DNA of 58,775 nt from an uncultured Lachnospiraceae bacterium (lineage in GTDB: Bacteria > Bacillota > Clostridia > Lachnospirales > Lachnospiraceae). The notes beneath the pieces are model-generated. The model ran no database searches and was not told the origin of the DNA. It was given only the letters and a program-made list of their open reading frames with translations. A program made the translations under genes and the position numbers. The stretch spans positions 1 to 58,775 of the forward strand of contig CACWQH010000011.1 in the NCBI GenBank assembly GCA_902762955.1, written 5' to 3'. Shown in pieces: positions 18,391 through 26,992 of the stretch (its first letter is position 1; the number at the start of each line of letters is the position of its first letter).

Positions 18391-18708
18391 GAGCAAGGTC
18401 GTAAGGATATAGAGGGTGTAACTGCCGGAGTGGTTTTCCTTAAGGGTGCTTATCATATATAAGGTCTTCGAAGGACACGCTCTCGCTCGATTAACGACGC
18501 AGGCACACTAACCTCAATATAATTTCAGAAAAAAGGGATTTGACGCTTTTTTGCATGAATGCAAAAGCTTCAAATCCCTTTTTCTTCATTATATTTCGCC
18601 AAGTGTACGCGTCGTTAAACGGTCCTTCTAAAGACCTATATATGATTTCGCACCCCATTTAATTTTTCTTCCGGCAGTTACACCCATATCCTGCCGACCC
18701 TTGCCTCG
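18391..18708. repeat. Giant imperfect inverted repeat (hairpin B, about 320 nt)
   Basis: Between rfbA and the next gene almost the whole gap folds on itself. From outside in, these pairs occur: GAGCAAGG with CCTTGCCTC, AAGGATAT with ATATCCTG, GGGTGTAACTGCCGG with CCGGCAGTTACACCC, ATCATATATAAGGTCTT with AAGACCTATATATGAT, GAAGGAC with GTCCTTC, and TTAACGACGC with GCGTCGTTAA. The central stem pairs AAAAAGGGATTTGA(18529-18543) with TCAAATCCCTTTTT through GCATGAATGC. The tail CGACAAACCGTAATTT (18707-18722) repeats the one at 241-256. The rest of the 18376-18816 gap holds no supportable gene; TATAAT at 18760-18765 could be the -10 box of the next gene. Confidence 0.85.
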
Positions 18709-18816
18709 ACAAACCGTAATTTATTTTAAGAAGTTATAGATTTTTTTTATGATAGGAAGTATAATAAATGTATATGTCTTATCGGCACAAATAATTTCGA
18801 AAGGGGAGAATTATAC

Positions 18817-19716
18817 ATGAGACAAAATAATACGGTACTTTATAAAATTGCAGGAATATTTTGGGGAATTCAGACAATTTTATCTTTGACAAGTATTTTT
18901 TCGGAGGATGCTCAAGGAATTAGTATTGTGATAGGTTTGGCAATTGCAGCATTGTATGGTGTGTGCGCATATGGGCTCTTTATAGGCGATACATATAAGT
19001 TTTATAAGAGTATAAAGATATTCTCAATAATTTTATATGTTGCATGTGGAATAGTTATACTTAGTGCTTTTAGTGTTATATCTTTAATCGGTGGAATAGC
19101 AGTTGTATTAATATTGGTATATCTTATGCTGGCAGCTGAATTTTGGTCATTGACGAAACTTGCCGGAATGGCAGATGACAATGAACCGGTTGATAAATTC
19201 TGGTATGTGCCGGGAGTTATATATCTGATTACAATTGTATTTTCATATGCAATGGTAAGCTCAATTGCATCAAAGTATGATATAAATGTAAACTCTATTG
19301 GTGGACTGATTTCTGATAATCTTATTATGCTTATATTTGGAGCGACTATGTATTTCATTACCGGTTATGCATTTTATGATGCACAAAAGCAGGCTGTCGG
19401 AAATGCACCTGCAACTCCAAATTATCAGCCACAGCAGAGAACGTATAATGTTTATAATCCTAATAACATGAACTACGCAAATAATACATACAATGCAAAC
19501 AATATGTACAATACAAATAACATGAACAACGCAAACAACATAAATAGTACAAACAATGCGAGCGGTTTTAAAATTTCAAATAATGTCAACAGTTATACCG
19601 GAGATAATGATGGTAATTCAGAAAACAGTTATAGTTCCGGAAGCTATAATTTAAACGGAAATATAGTTGGTGAGGAGCCTGAGAAAAAGAGTGCATTTAC
19701 TTTGAAGAAAGATTAA
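18817..19716 (+). CDS. Multipass membrane protein with Asn-rich low-complexity tail
   Basis: A 299-residue protein of unknown function. Residues about 1-190 contain around six hydrophobic segments (for example near 10-25, 35-55, 65-85, 88-110, 128-150 and 165-185). The last 110 residues are hydrophilic and dominated by Asn, Tyr, Met and Thr, with repeated NNM, YNxNN and NNxN units, and end in a charged EEPEKKSAFTLKKD. I recognise no family motif. The start follows GGGGAGAA. The tail could mediate protein contacts or be unstructured. It stands alone between hairpin B and the GGDEF gene. Confidence 0.7.
   Translation: MRQNNTVLYKIAGIFWGIQTILSLTSIFSEDAQGISIVIGLAIAALYGVCAYGLFIGDTYKFYKSIKIFSIILYVACGIVILSAFSVISLIGGIAVVLILVYLMLAAEFWSLTKLAGMADDNEPVDKFWYVPGVIYLITIVFSYAMVSSIASKYDINVNSIGGLISDNLIMLIFGATMYFITGYAFYDAQKQAVGNAPATPNYQPQQRTYNVYNPNNMNYANNTYNANNMYNTNNMNNANNINSTNNASGFKISNNVNSYTGDNDGNSENSYSSGSYNLNGNIVGEEPEKKSAFTLKKD
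19447..19565 (+). repeat. Asn-codon-rich tandem degenerate repeat inside the membrane protein gene
   Basis: The stretch repeats AAT/AAC Asn codons in units such as AATAACATGAAC, AATAATACATAC and AACAATATGTAC. It is a likely site of slippage-driven length variation in the tail. Confidence 0.6.
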
Positions 19717-19872
19717 TGAGTTTGAAGAAGATTGATGCATTAGAAAATTATTAAAAGAAAAAAGAATAATGCATTATAAATTATTAATGTTAGTATTGGT
19801 AAATGATAGTTCTAAAATACTGTGGGGGATTGCAAAGAGGTTAGCAGAAAATTTTATAAGGAGGGTTTTGTT

Positions 19873-20463
19873 ATGGAAGAGTTAAAAACTATCGAAGAAC
19901 TTGCCAAGCTCTCGGAAGAAGACTTTATGACCGGACTTCTTAACAGAAGAGGCGGAATCAGAAGAATTGATGAGTACATTAAAGATAATCCGGATTCAAG
20001 ATGCGCATTTATCATCTTTGATGGAGATAATTTTAAGAAAATTAATGATACCTTTGGACACCAGTGCGGTGATAGTGTTATAATTAGCAGTGCACAGGAA
20101 ATTAACAGACAGTTTTCCAAAAAAGGAATTATATTCAGACTTGGCGGAGATGAGTTCGTTGTTTTTTATAAGGACGTGGATATAGAAAAGCTTAAAGAAA
20201 AGCTAAATGAGTTCATAGCACTTTGCAATAAAGCGAGTGTGATTGGAAGCAAAAGGGTAGCATTTACTTTTTCAATAGGTATTGCTATATTTCCGGATAA
20301 CGGTAAAAATTTTGATACCTTGATGAAGCATGCGGACGATGCACTTTATAAGGCAAAATATGATGGTAGAGCCAGATATTACTTTTATAGTGATAAAATG
20401 GTTCTCCCAAATCGTGAGCAGTTTATGTTTGATTTGGACGAGTTTTCAAGGGGATTGCCGTGA
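19873..20463 (+). CDS. GGDEF-domain diguanylate cyclase-like protein, ended by an in-frame TGA
   Basis: A 196-residue product with a GGDEF domain (about 25-180). FDGDNFKKINDTFGHQCGD supplies the metal and substrate residues, RLGGDEFVVFYKD the catalytic loop, and FSIGIAIFP and HADDALYKAK the C-terminal signatures. No inhibitory RxxD site precedes GGDEF. Family members make cyclic di-GMP. The start is the ATG at 19873 behind AGGAGGG (19859-19865); the frame is open from a GTG at 19822. The TGA at 20461-20463 is followed, in the same frame, by a PAS domain that homologous proteins would normally carry in one chain, so this product is probably truncated. Confidence 0.85.
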   Translation: MEELKTIEELAKLSEEDFMTGLLNRRGGIRRIDEYIKDNPDSRCAFIIFDGDNFKKINDTFGHQCGDSVIISSAQEINRQFSKKGIIFRLGGDEFVVFYKDVDIEKLKEKLNEFIALCNKASVIGSKRVAFTFSIGIAIFPDNGKNFDTLMKHADDALYKAKYDGRARYYFYSDKMVLPNREQFMFDLDEFSRGLP

Positions 20464-20826
20464 GGTTTTTTTGTATATGAGGCATCGGGAGACGAGAAAC
20501 TGCTTTATATAGGAGATTCACTTGTTAAGATGTATAATTGCCACAATATCGATGAGTTTAGAGAACATGTTGGCAACAGCTTTAAAGGAATGATTCATCC
20601 GGATGACCTTGAAAGAGCTGAAAAGGAAATATATGAGCAGCAGTTTAACACACCTCAAAATGTCAATAGGATGGATTATGTAAGGTATCGAATTGTATGT
20701 AAGGATGGAGAGGTAAAAACTGTGGATGACTACGGACATCTTGTGCATGATATAAATTATGGCATGGTTTATTATGTGTTTTTACTCGACCTTGAAGATC
20801 ATATTTTTAAGGAGACCAGAGCTTAA
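20464..20826 (+). pseudogene. PAS domain remnant in frame after the GGDEF stop codon
   Basis: Reading directly on from the TGA at 20461 gives GFFVYEASGDEKLLYIGDSL, then CHNIDEFREHVGNSFKGMIHPDDLERAEKEI and a full PAS core through to ETRA and a TAA. PAS domains of GGDEF proteins typically begin GGFFxYEA and contain GMxHPDD, so the TGA appears to replace a glycine codon (GGA). An ATG at 20530 could give a 98-residue fragment, but no good ribosome binding site precedes it and it would miss the first PAS strands. Nonsense mutation, assembly error or readthrough are the options. Confidence 0.75.
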
Positions 20827-20839
20827 AGGAGACATAGAA

Positions 20840-21541
20840 TTGAGACTCGAGATTTTATACGAGGATGACTATATGCTTGTCTGCATAAAGCCGCCGGGAG
20901 TTCCGTCCCAGGCAGATAAAACTAATGACGAGGATATGGTTACGATAGTTAAAAATTATATATTTGATAAGCAGACTTCCAATGACGAACCGTATGTTGC
21001 GATGCTGCACAGACTTGACAGACCGGTGGGCGGTGTTATGATATTTGCCAAGGATAAGGATACTGCGGCTAAGCTTTCAAAACAGCAGACGGACGGCACT
21101 ATGGTAAAGTATTATCAGGCAGTGCTTACGGGAGAGCTCCCCGAGGAGTATGGTGAGCTTTCCGATTATATGGTCAAGGATGCAAAGACCAATATGTCCA
21201 GGATATGTAAAAAGGACACAGAGGGCGCAAAAAAGGCTGAGCTTACATATGAGCTTCTGGATGAATTTGAAACCGACGAAGGCGTTTTAAGCTATGTGCT
21301 TATAGAACTTTTGACCGGCAGACATCATCAGATAAGAGTGCAGATGGCAAACATGGGCTGTGGAGTCTGGGGAGATACAAAGTATAACCCGAAGTTCAAA
21401 AAGCTTAAAAAGGGAGTTAAGCAGATAGCACTTTTTTCATCTCGAATCGAGATTGACCACCCCGCAACGGGTGAGCGGATGGTGTTTAAAAAGGAGCCTT
21501 ACGGTAAGGCGTTCGATGTAATCGAGATGGATGAATTTTAA
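20840..21541 (+). CDS. RluA-family RNA pseudouridine synthase
   Basis: A 233-residue single-domain enzyme. It carries the catalytic aspartate in MLHRLDRPVGGVMIFAKD, the YEDDYMLVCIKPPGVPSQ opening and LLTGRHHQIRVQM, the three signatures of the RluA/RluD group. No N-terminal S4 domain is present. It isomerises uridine to pseudouridine in rRNA or tRNA; the site is unknown. I chose the TTG at 20840, with AAAGGAG at 20825-20831, over upstream in-frame ATGs such as 20759 that lie in the PAS remnant. It lies 13 nt after the PAS stop and 27 nt before proS. Confidence 0.9.
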   Translation: MRLEILYEDDYMLVCIKPPGVPSQADKTNDEDMVTIVKNYIFDKQTSNDEPYVAMLHRLDRPVGGVMIFAKDKDTAAKLSKQQTDGTMVKYYQAVLTGELPEEYGELSDYMVKDAKTNMSRICKKDTEGAKKAELTYELLDEFETDEGVLSYVLIELLTGRHHQIRVQMANMGCGVWGDTKYNPKFKKLKKGVKQIALFSSRIEIDHPATGERMVFKKEPYGKAFDVIEMDEF

Positions 21542-21568
21542 AATATAAAATTAGTAGGAGATACAAAA

Positions 21569-23005
21569 ATGGCTAAGGACAAGAAATTAGTAGAACAGAT
21601 TACTTCCATGGAGGAGGATTTCGCACAGTGGTACACAGATGTTGTACTTAAGGCGGAGCTTATCGATTATACAAGTGTAAAGGGTTGCATGGTAATTAAG
21701 CCGGCAGGCTTTGCAATCTGGGAGAGAATTAAAAATGAGCTGGATGCAAGATTTAAGGCAACCGGAGTTGAAAATGTATATCTTCCGATGTTTATCCCTG
21801 AGAGTCTTCTTCAGAAGGAAAAGGATCATGTAGAAGGCTTTGCACCGGAAGCAGCATGGGTAACCTTGGGAGGATCCAATCCGCTTCAGGAGAAGCTTTG
21901 TGTAAGACCTACATCAGAGACCTTGTTCTGTGATTTTTATAAAAAGGATGTTGAATCCTACAGAGATTTACCGAAGGTATATAACCAGTGGTGCTCGGTT
22001 GTAAGATGGGAGAAGGAGACAAGACCGTTCCTTCGTTCGAGAGAGTTTTTGTGGCAGGAGGGACATACTGCACATGCAACAGCCGAGGAAGCAGAGGAAA
22101 GAACTGTCCAGATGTTAAATGTATATGCTGACTTCCTTGAGGACTATCTTGCAATACCTGTTATAAAGGGTAAGAAAACCGATAAGGAAAAATTTGCGGG
22201 TGCAGAGGCAACCTACACCGTTGAGGCACTTATGCATGACGGAAAGGCACTTCAGTCGGGAACCAGCCACAATTTCGGTGATGGCTTTGCAAGAGCATTT
22301 GAAATCCAATATACAGATAAGGACAACAAGCTTCAGTTCGTTCATCAGACCTCATGGGGTATGACCACAAGAGTTATCGGTGCGCTTATCATGGTTCACG
22401 GAGATGACAGCGGTCTTGTGCTTACACCAAAGGTTGCACCTGTTCAGGTTATGATAGTTCCTATTATGCAGAAGAAGGAAGGCGTGCTTGACAAGGCAGA
22501 GGAGTTGAGAAAATCACTCGCTGATAAATACAGAGTTAAGGTCGATGCTTCCGATAAGAATCCGGGCTTCAAATTTGCAGAGCAGGAAATGAGAGGCATA
22601 CCGCTTCGTGTTGAGGTAGGACCAAAGGATATTGAAGCAGGACAGGCAGTAGTTGTAAGAAGAGATACAAGAGAAAAGGTAACAGTTCCGTTTGAGGAGC
22701 TTGATGCTAAAATAGGTGAGATGCTTGATGCAATGCAAAAGGATATGTTTGAGCGTGCAAAGGCACATAGGGATTCACATACCTATACTGCTACAAGCTG
22801 GGAGGAGTTTACAGATACACTCGAGCATAAGCCTGGATTTATCAAGGCTATGTGGTGTGGCGATGAAGCCTGCGAAACAGCTATCAAGGATGAGACCGGT
22901 GCCACTACAAGATGTATGCCGTTTGAACAGGAGACACTTTCAGATGTATGCGTACACTGCGGCAAGCCTGCCAAGAAGATGGTATACTTCGGAAGAGCAT
23001 ACTAA
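21569..23005 (+). CDS. proS: Prolyl-tRNA synthetase, archaeal/eukaryal type
   Basis: A 478-residue class II synthetase of the short ProRS type without the bacterial editing insert. Class II motifs are visible: [38 protein letters not shown] (motif 2) and [18 protein letters not shown] (motif 3 region). The C-terminal zinc-binding domain supplies CGDEAC and [18 protein letters not shown], with the typical terminal tyrosine. It charges tRNA-Pro. The start has GTAGGAG. It is followed 2 nt later by cca, so the two tRNA genes are co-transcribed. Confidence 0.96.
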   Translation: MAKDKKLVEQITSMEEDFAQWYTDVVLKAELIDYTSVKGCMVIKPAGFAIWERIKNELDARFKATGVENVYLPMFIPESLLQKEKDHVEGFAPEAAWVTLGGSNPLQEKLCVRPTSETLFCDFYKKDVESYRDLPKVYNQWCSVVRWEKETRPFLRSREFLWQEGHTAHATAEEAEERTVQMLNVYADFLEDYLAIPVIKGKKTDKEKFAGAEATYTVEALMHDGKALQSGTSHNFGDGFARAFEIQYTDKDNKLQFVHQTSWGMTTRVIGALIMVHGDDSGLVLTPKVAPVQVMIVPIMQKKEGVLDKAEELRKSLADKYRVKVDASDKNPGFKFAEQEMRGIPLRVEVGPKDIEAGQAVVVRRDTREKVTVPFEELDAKIGEMLDAMQKDMFERAKAHRDSHTYTATSWEEFTDTLEHKPGFIKAMWCGDEACETAIKDETGATTRCMPFEQETLSDVCVHCGKPAKKMVYFGRAY

Positions 23006-23007
23006 AG

Positions 23008-24396
23008 ATGGATATAAAAATCAAGATGCCCCCTGGTGCGGCATTTATAATTGATGAACTTAATAAGAATGGGTTTGAGGCGTACATCGTCGGCGGGTGT
23101 GTAAGGGACAGTCTGCTTGGCAAGCGACCGCATGATTGGGATATAACCACATCTGCGACTCCGTATCAGGTTAAGGATATATTTAAGAAAACTGTGGATA
23201 CGGGGCTTCAGCATGGAACGGTTACAGTACTTGTGGATAAGGCACATTCCGGAAATGATGAGTATGCATATGAGGTTACGACCTATCGTGTTGATGGTAT
23301 TTATGAGGATCACAGGAGACCGAAGGAGGTTACATTTTCCAATAGTCTCGAAGAGGATTTAAAGAGGCGTGACTTTACGATTAATGCCATGGCGTACAAT
23401 GACAGCGAAGGCGTGGTTGATATATTTGGAGGAAAGGATGACCTTGACAAACATCTTGTAAGATGTGTAGGTGTTCCGTCTGACAGATTTGATGAGGATG
23501 CACTTCGCATACTCCGTGCGGTCAGATTTGCGGCGCAGCTTGGATTTGATATAGATGAGCCGACCAAGGAAGCGATGAAAAATCAGGCACGGTTTTTAAA
23601 AGATATAAGTGCTGAAAGGATTAGGGAGGAACTGACCAAGCTAATAATCTCGGATAATCCGGGTATGCTTGTTACTGCGTATGAGCTGGGACTTACAAAG
23701 GTATTTTTGCCTGAGTTTGATGCCATGATGGAGACTCCGCAGCATAATCCGAACCACATTTATTCCGTCGGTATACATACGATTAAGGTTATGGAAAATG
23801 TACCAAAGGACGTGGCATTAAGATATGCAGCACTGCTTCATGATGTTGCCAAGCCTTCCTGTAAAACCACAGATGAAAATGGCATAGATCATTTTTACAA
23901 GCATCCGGTTGTTGGAAGCGAGATGGCTCAGGATATATTGAAGAGGTTGAAGTTTGATAATGAAACTATCGACAGAGTGACCAGACTGGTGCTTTATCAT
24001 GATTATGGAATCGGAGGCGATTTGGGAGAGAGGTCGGTAAGACGATTTCTTGCCAGACTTGGAACAGAGAACTTTGAAGATTTCATAACCATAAGAGAAG
24101 CAGACAGATTGGCACAGAGCGATTACAATCAGGATAAAAAGGCAGAAAATTTCAAAAAGCTCAAAGCAATATGTGAGACTGTTATTGAGGAAAAGCATTG
24201 TCTTAAAATAGCTGACCTTGCAATTGGAGGTAAAGACCTCATCGAGCTTGGAATGAAACCCGGCAAAGCTATGGGTGATATGCTTAAGTATTTATTGGAA
24301 GAGGTTTTGGATGAACCAAAGCTTAATGAAAAAGATAAGCTGATTGAACTAGTGAAAAGAAAATCCCTCTCAACAGGAATTAAATTTCCCCTTTAA
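23008..24396 (+). CDS. cca: CCA tRNA nucleotidyltransferase with HD domain
   Basis: About 462 residues. The nucleotidyltransferase domain contains VGGCVRDSLLGKRPHDWDI with the metal-binding DWD, then RRDFTINAMAY and RFDEDALRILRAVRFAAQLGF, both classic class II CCA-enzyme motifs. An HD phosphohydrolase domain follows (LLHDVAKP at about residue 274). It adds or repairs the 3' CCA of tRNAs, needed here because the tRNA-Ser gene at 28829 does not encode CCA. The frame is open inside proS from 22948; the ATG at 23008, two nt after the proS stop, is the likely start, with translation probably coupled. Confidence 0.93.
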   Translation: MDIKIKMPPGAAFIIDELNKNGFEAYIVGGCVRDSLLGKRPHDWDITTSATPYQVKDIFKKTVDTGLQHGTVTVLVDKAHSGNDEYAYEVTTYRVDGIYEDHRRPKEVTFSNSLEEDLKRRDFTINAMAYNDSEGVVDIFGGKDDLDKHLVRCVGVPSDRFDEDALRILRAVRFAAQLGFDIDEPTKEAMKNQARFLKDISAERIREELTKLIISDNPGMLVTAYELGLTKVFLPEFDAMMETPQHNPNHIYSVGIHTIKVMENVPKDVALRYAALLHDVAKPSCKTTDENGIDHFYKHPVVGSEMAQDILKRLKFDNETIDRVTRLVLYHDYGIGGDLGERSVRRFLARLGTENFEDFITIREADRLAQSDYNQDKKAENFKKLKAICETVIEEKHCLKIADLAIGGKDLIELGMKPGKAMGDMLKYLLEEVLDEPKLNEKDKLIELVKRKSLSTGIKFPL

Positions 24397-24434
24397 ACAT
24401 ACAATTAAGAAGATTGATGTTTGGAGGGGATTTT

Positions 24435-25511
24435 TTGGCTGATAAAATGTCTGAGGTTTATGATGCATATGAAATGGAAATATTTCAGACTGCGAGAGGA
24501 AGAGGTTCATTTGTACTGAAAACGGATAAGGGCATCAGGCAGTTGAAACAGCTTGATGTCAATGAAAGCCGGCTAAATGTTGAGTACCAGTTCAAGGAAA
24601 AGCTCTTTGACCATGGCTTTACAAACATTGACAGATGTATAAAAAATGAGGACGAGGAGCTTGTGTCCTATGACAGGTACGGAAACGGATATGTCCTTAG
24701 AAGCTTCTTTGAGGGAAGGGAAATAGATGTTACGGACACTAAAGAGATAAGGGCAGCAGTAAATAATCTGGCACATTTTCATAAGGTGAGCCGGGAGATT
24801 TTTGAGAGCACCGAAAAGGATGTACATATCAGGTTAAACAGCGATTTTAAGAAGAGAAATCAGGAGCTTAAGCGTGTAAAAAATTTCATGATGAAGAGAA
24901 AGAGCAAGAAAAAATTTGAGGAAATGTTTTTGGACAATTATGAGTTCTTTTACAGACAGGCACTTGACTGTGAAAATAAGCTTTCACAGGATGATCTGAA
25001 AATGATGGAAAACCATGTGGGATACTGTCACGGCATGTATAACCAGCACAGCATACTTGTAATTGACAATAATGTTATAACAAATGCAAGTGAAAATAAC
25101 ATGGATAAATCTTTTTATTCAGATAAAAATATATCAATAGATAATTCTAATGATAAAATGATCAATCTTGCAACCATCGGCTTCGATAAATTTTATGTCG
25201 GCAACCAGTTAAATGATCTGTATCATTTTATGAGAAAGACGGTTGAAAAAAATAATTACAGCTTTGAGGTTATGCGTGAAATATTGGAAAGCTATGATAA
25301 AGTCTTCAAATTAAGGAAAAATGATTTGGAATATATTTACATATTATATCTTTATCCCGAGAAATTTTATAAGCTTTCAAATCAGTATATAAATGCTCCG
25401 AAAAACTGGATTTCGCCTAAAATGATGGAAAAAATCGGCAAAATTACAGGCGAAGAGGAGCAAAAACAGGCGTTACTTGGCAAATTTAAAAGTTTTTATT
25501 TGGAAAATTAG
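24435..25511 (+). CDS. CotS-family spore-coat protein / kinase-like protein
   Basis: About 358 residues with a protein kinase-like (choline/aminoglycoside kinase) fold. It shows RGSFVLKTDKGIRQLKQLD with the nucleotide-side lysine, YVLRSFFEGREID in the hinge region, LAHFHKVSRE, and CHGMYNQHSILV in place of the usual catalytic HGD loop. It resembles CotS/YsxE/YutH-type coat proteins of endospore formers. The TTG at 24435, 5 nt after GGAGGGG (24423-24429), is the best start; ATG 24447 is too far. Activity is uncertain because the catalytic loop is atypical. It suggests a spore-forming ancestry. Confidence 0.75.
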   Translation: MADKMSEVYDAYEMEIFQTARGRGSFVLKTDKGIRQLKQLDVNESRLNVEYQFKEKLFDHGFTNIDRCIKNEDEELVSYDRYGNGYVLRSFFEGREIDVTDTKEIRAAVNNLAHFHKVSREIFESTEKDVHIRLNSDFKKRNQELKRVKNFMMKRKSKKKFEEMFLDNYEFFYRQALDCENKLSQDDLKMMENHVGYCHGMYNQHSILVIDNNVITNASENNMDKSFYSDKNISIDNSNDKMINLATIGFDKFYVGNQLNDLYHFMRKTVEKNNYSFEVMREILESYDKVFKLRKNDLEYIYILYLYPEKFYKLSNQYINAPKNWISPKMMEKIGKITGEEEQKQALLGKFKSFYLEN

Positions 25512-25524
25512 CATAATTAAGGTA

Positions 25525-25553
25525 TTCACATTTAAAATAAAATCTTGTATAAT
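25525..25553 (+). promoter_or_regulatory. Sigma-A promoter of the PEGA lipoprotein gene
   Basis: TTCACA (25525-25530), a 17-nt spacer and TATAAT (25548-25553), 22 nt before the start codon. Confidence 0.7.
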
Positions 25554-25574
25554 ACAGAAGTTAAGGTGGTAATT

Positions 25575-26966
25575 ATGCGTAAAAATGTCTTTTTGATTTT
25601 TGCATTACTGCTTTTTTGCCTCACCTCGTGTGCTGGCAAGGGAAAGGTAAAGGTATATGACAGCAGCACGGAAGACATTTCCCAGTACCATACCGAAGAG
25701 GCCTTTACGGCAGTAATGATTAAAAGGGATACTGAAACCAATGATATCACATTTTTAAATTATGTGACCGGTGAGCAGATTACTCTGGGATATCATGGGG
25801 GAGTAAGTGTAACCGATACCTATGGCAACAATCTGATTATAAGCGATCTGCCGGTGGGAAGTGTCGTGGATATAACTTATTATTCGGACACCGGAAGGCT
25901 TATCAGCGTAGCGGCGAGCAGCAATGTTCAGGTTATAAAAAATGTCAACAAATTTTCAGCTGACGTTTCAAATAAAAAGGCTACCTACAAGGGAACCTCC
26001 TGCAAGCTTTCAGAGTATGCGCTTGCGTTCGATGACGGAGTTGCCAAGAGTATAATGGAAGTGAATACGGAAGACCAGGTTACACTTTATTTAATGAATG
26101 GAACCTTAATTTCGTGCGTTATAGATATCGGCCACGGATATGCCAGACTCATCAATCAGGATACTTATGTGGGCGGCATGGTTGAAATCGGATATGATGT
26201 AATTGTTCCGGTGACTCAGGATATGCTTATTGCAGTGAGGGAAGGAACATATACACTTCGAATAAATAATAATGGTTATTCTGCCAGCAAGGATGTAAGT
26301 ATAAAAAAAGGTCAGGAGACGGAGATTAACATAGCCGATATAGCTATTCCGTCGGGTACGGTTAATTTTATAGTTACTCCGGCTGAGGCGGATGTATATG
26401 TGGATGGCAAGCTTTGCGAGACACATGCATTTACGGGCTTGTACGGTTCGTATGGATTAAAGATAAAGGCGGAGGGATATAAAAGCTTTAACGGAAGCTT
26501 TAAGATATCCGAACCTGTTAAAAATCATACCTTTGAGCTTGTGGAGGATGAGGACGCAACTACTGAGGAGGACACAGAAGATACTACCGATGTGGTTACG
26601 GATGAGGATGGAAATACCACAACGGTTACATCAGGTAACACAGCAGATAATACTTCGGACGATACTACGGCGACTGCCAGCAGTACCAGTGAAAATGCAT
26701 CGACCACAGCTACCTACACAGGCGCTACGGACAATACCATAACGGTTAAAACTCCGGTTGGAGCAGGTGTTTATGTAGACGGAAATTATGTGGGATATGC
26801 TCCGGTAACCTTCCAGAAGGTGGTCGGAACGCATACCATAGTTTTATATCAGACAGGCAGTCTGATTAAGAGTTATACTATCCAGGCAACGGATGATGGT
26901 AAGGATGATGAATACAGCTTCGATGACCTTACCACATTGACTGACTTGATTAACATAGATTATTAG
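25575..26966 (+). CDS. PEGA-domain lipoprotein
   Basis: A 463-residue exported protein. A lipoprotein signal peptide (FLIFALLLFCLTSCAG, lipobox Cys about residue 19) begins the chain. A beta-rich region (about 30-240) of unknown fold follows, then a PEGA domain (GTVNFIVTPAEADVYVDGK, about 255-315). A Thr/Asp/Glu-rich linker (about 320-380) precedes a second PEGA domain (TITVKTPVGAGVYVDGNYVG, about 385-435). PEGA domains are surface beta-sandwich modules often found with S-layers and cell-wall proteins. It has its own promoter, with AAGGTGG as ribosome binding site, and the phosphohexomutase follows 26 nt later. The start at 25575 excludes ten extra residues upstream that would spoil the signal peptide. 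Confidence 0.82.
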   Translation: MRKNVFLIFALLLFCLTSCAGKGKVKVYDSSTEDISQYHTEEAFTAVMIKRDTETNDITFLNYVTGEQITLGYHGGVSVTDTYGNNLIISDLPVGSVVDITYYSDTGRLISVAASSNVQVIKNVNKFSADVSNKKATYKGTSCKLSEYALAFDDGVAKSIMEVNTEDQVTLYLMNGTLISCVIDIGHGYARLINQDTYVGGMVEIGYDVIVPVTQDMLIAVREGTYTLRINNNGYSASKDVSIKKGQETEINIADIAIPSGTVNFIVTPAEADVYVDGKLCETHAFTGLYGSYGLKIKAEGYKSFNGSFKISEPVKNHTFELVEDEDATTEEDTEDTTDVVTDEDGNTTTVTSGNTADNTSDDTTATASSTSENASTTATYTGATDNTITVKTPVGAGVYVDGNYVGYAPVTFQKVVGTHTIVLYQTGSLIKSYTIQATDDGKDDEYSFDDLTTLTDLINIDY

Positions 26967-26992
26967 AGCAAATACGTATAAGGAGGAACATC

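Noticed and set aside
26525-26834. Small frames on both strands in the Thr/Asp-rich linker of the PEGA lipoprotein
   Set aside because: They are shadows of the repetitive linker codons, with no start signals.
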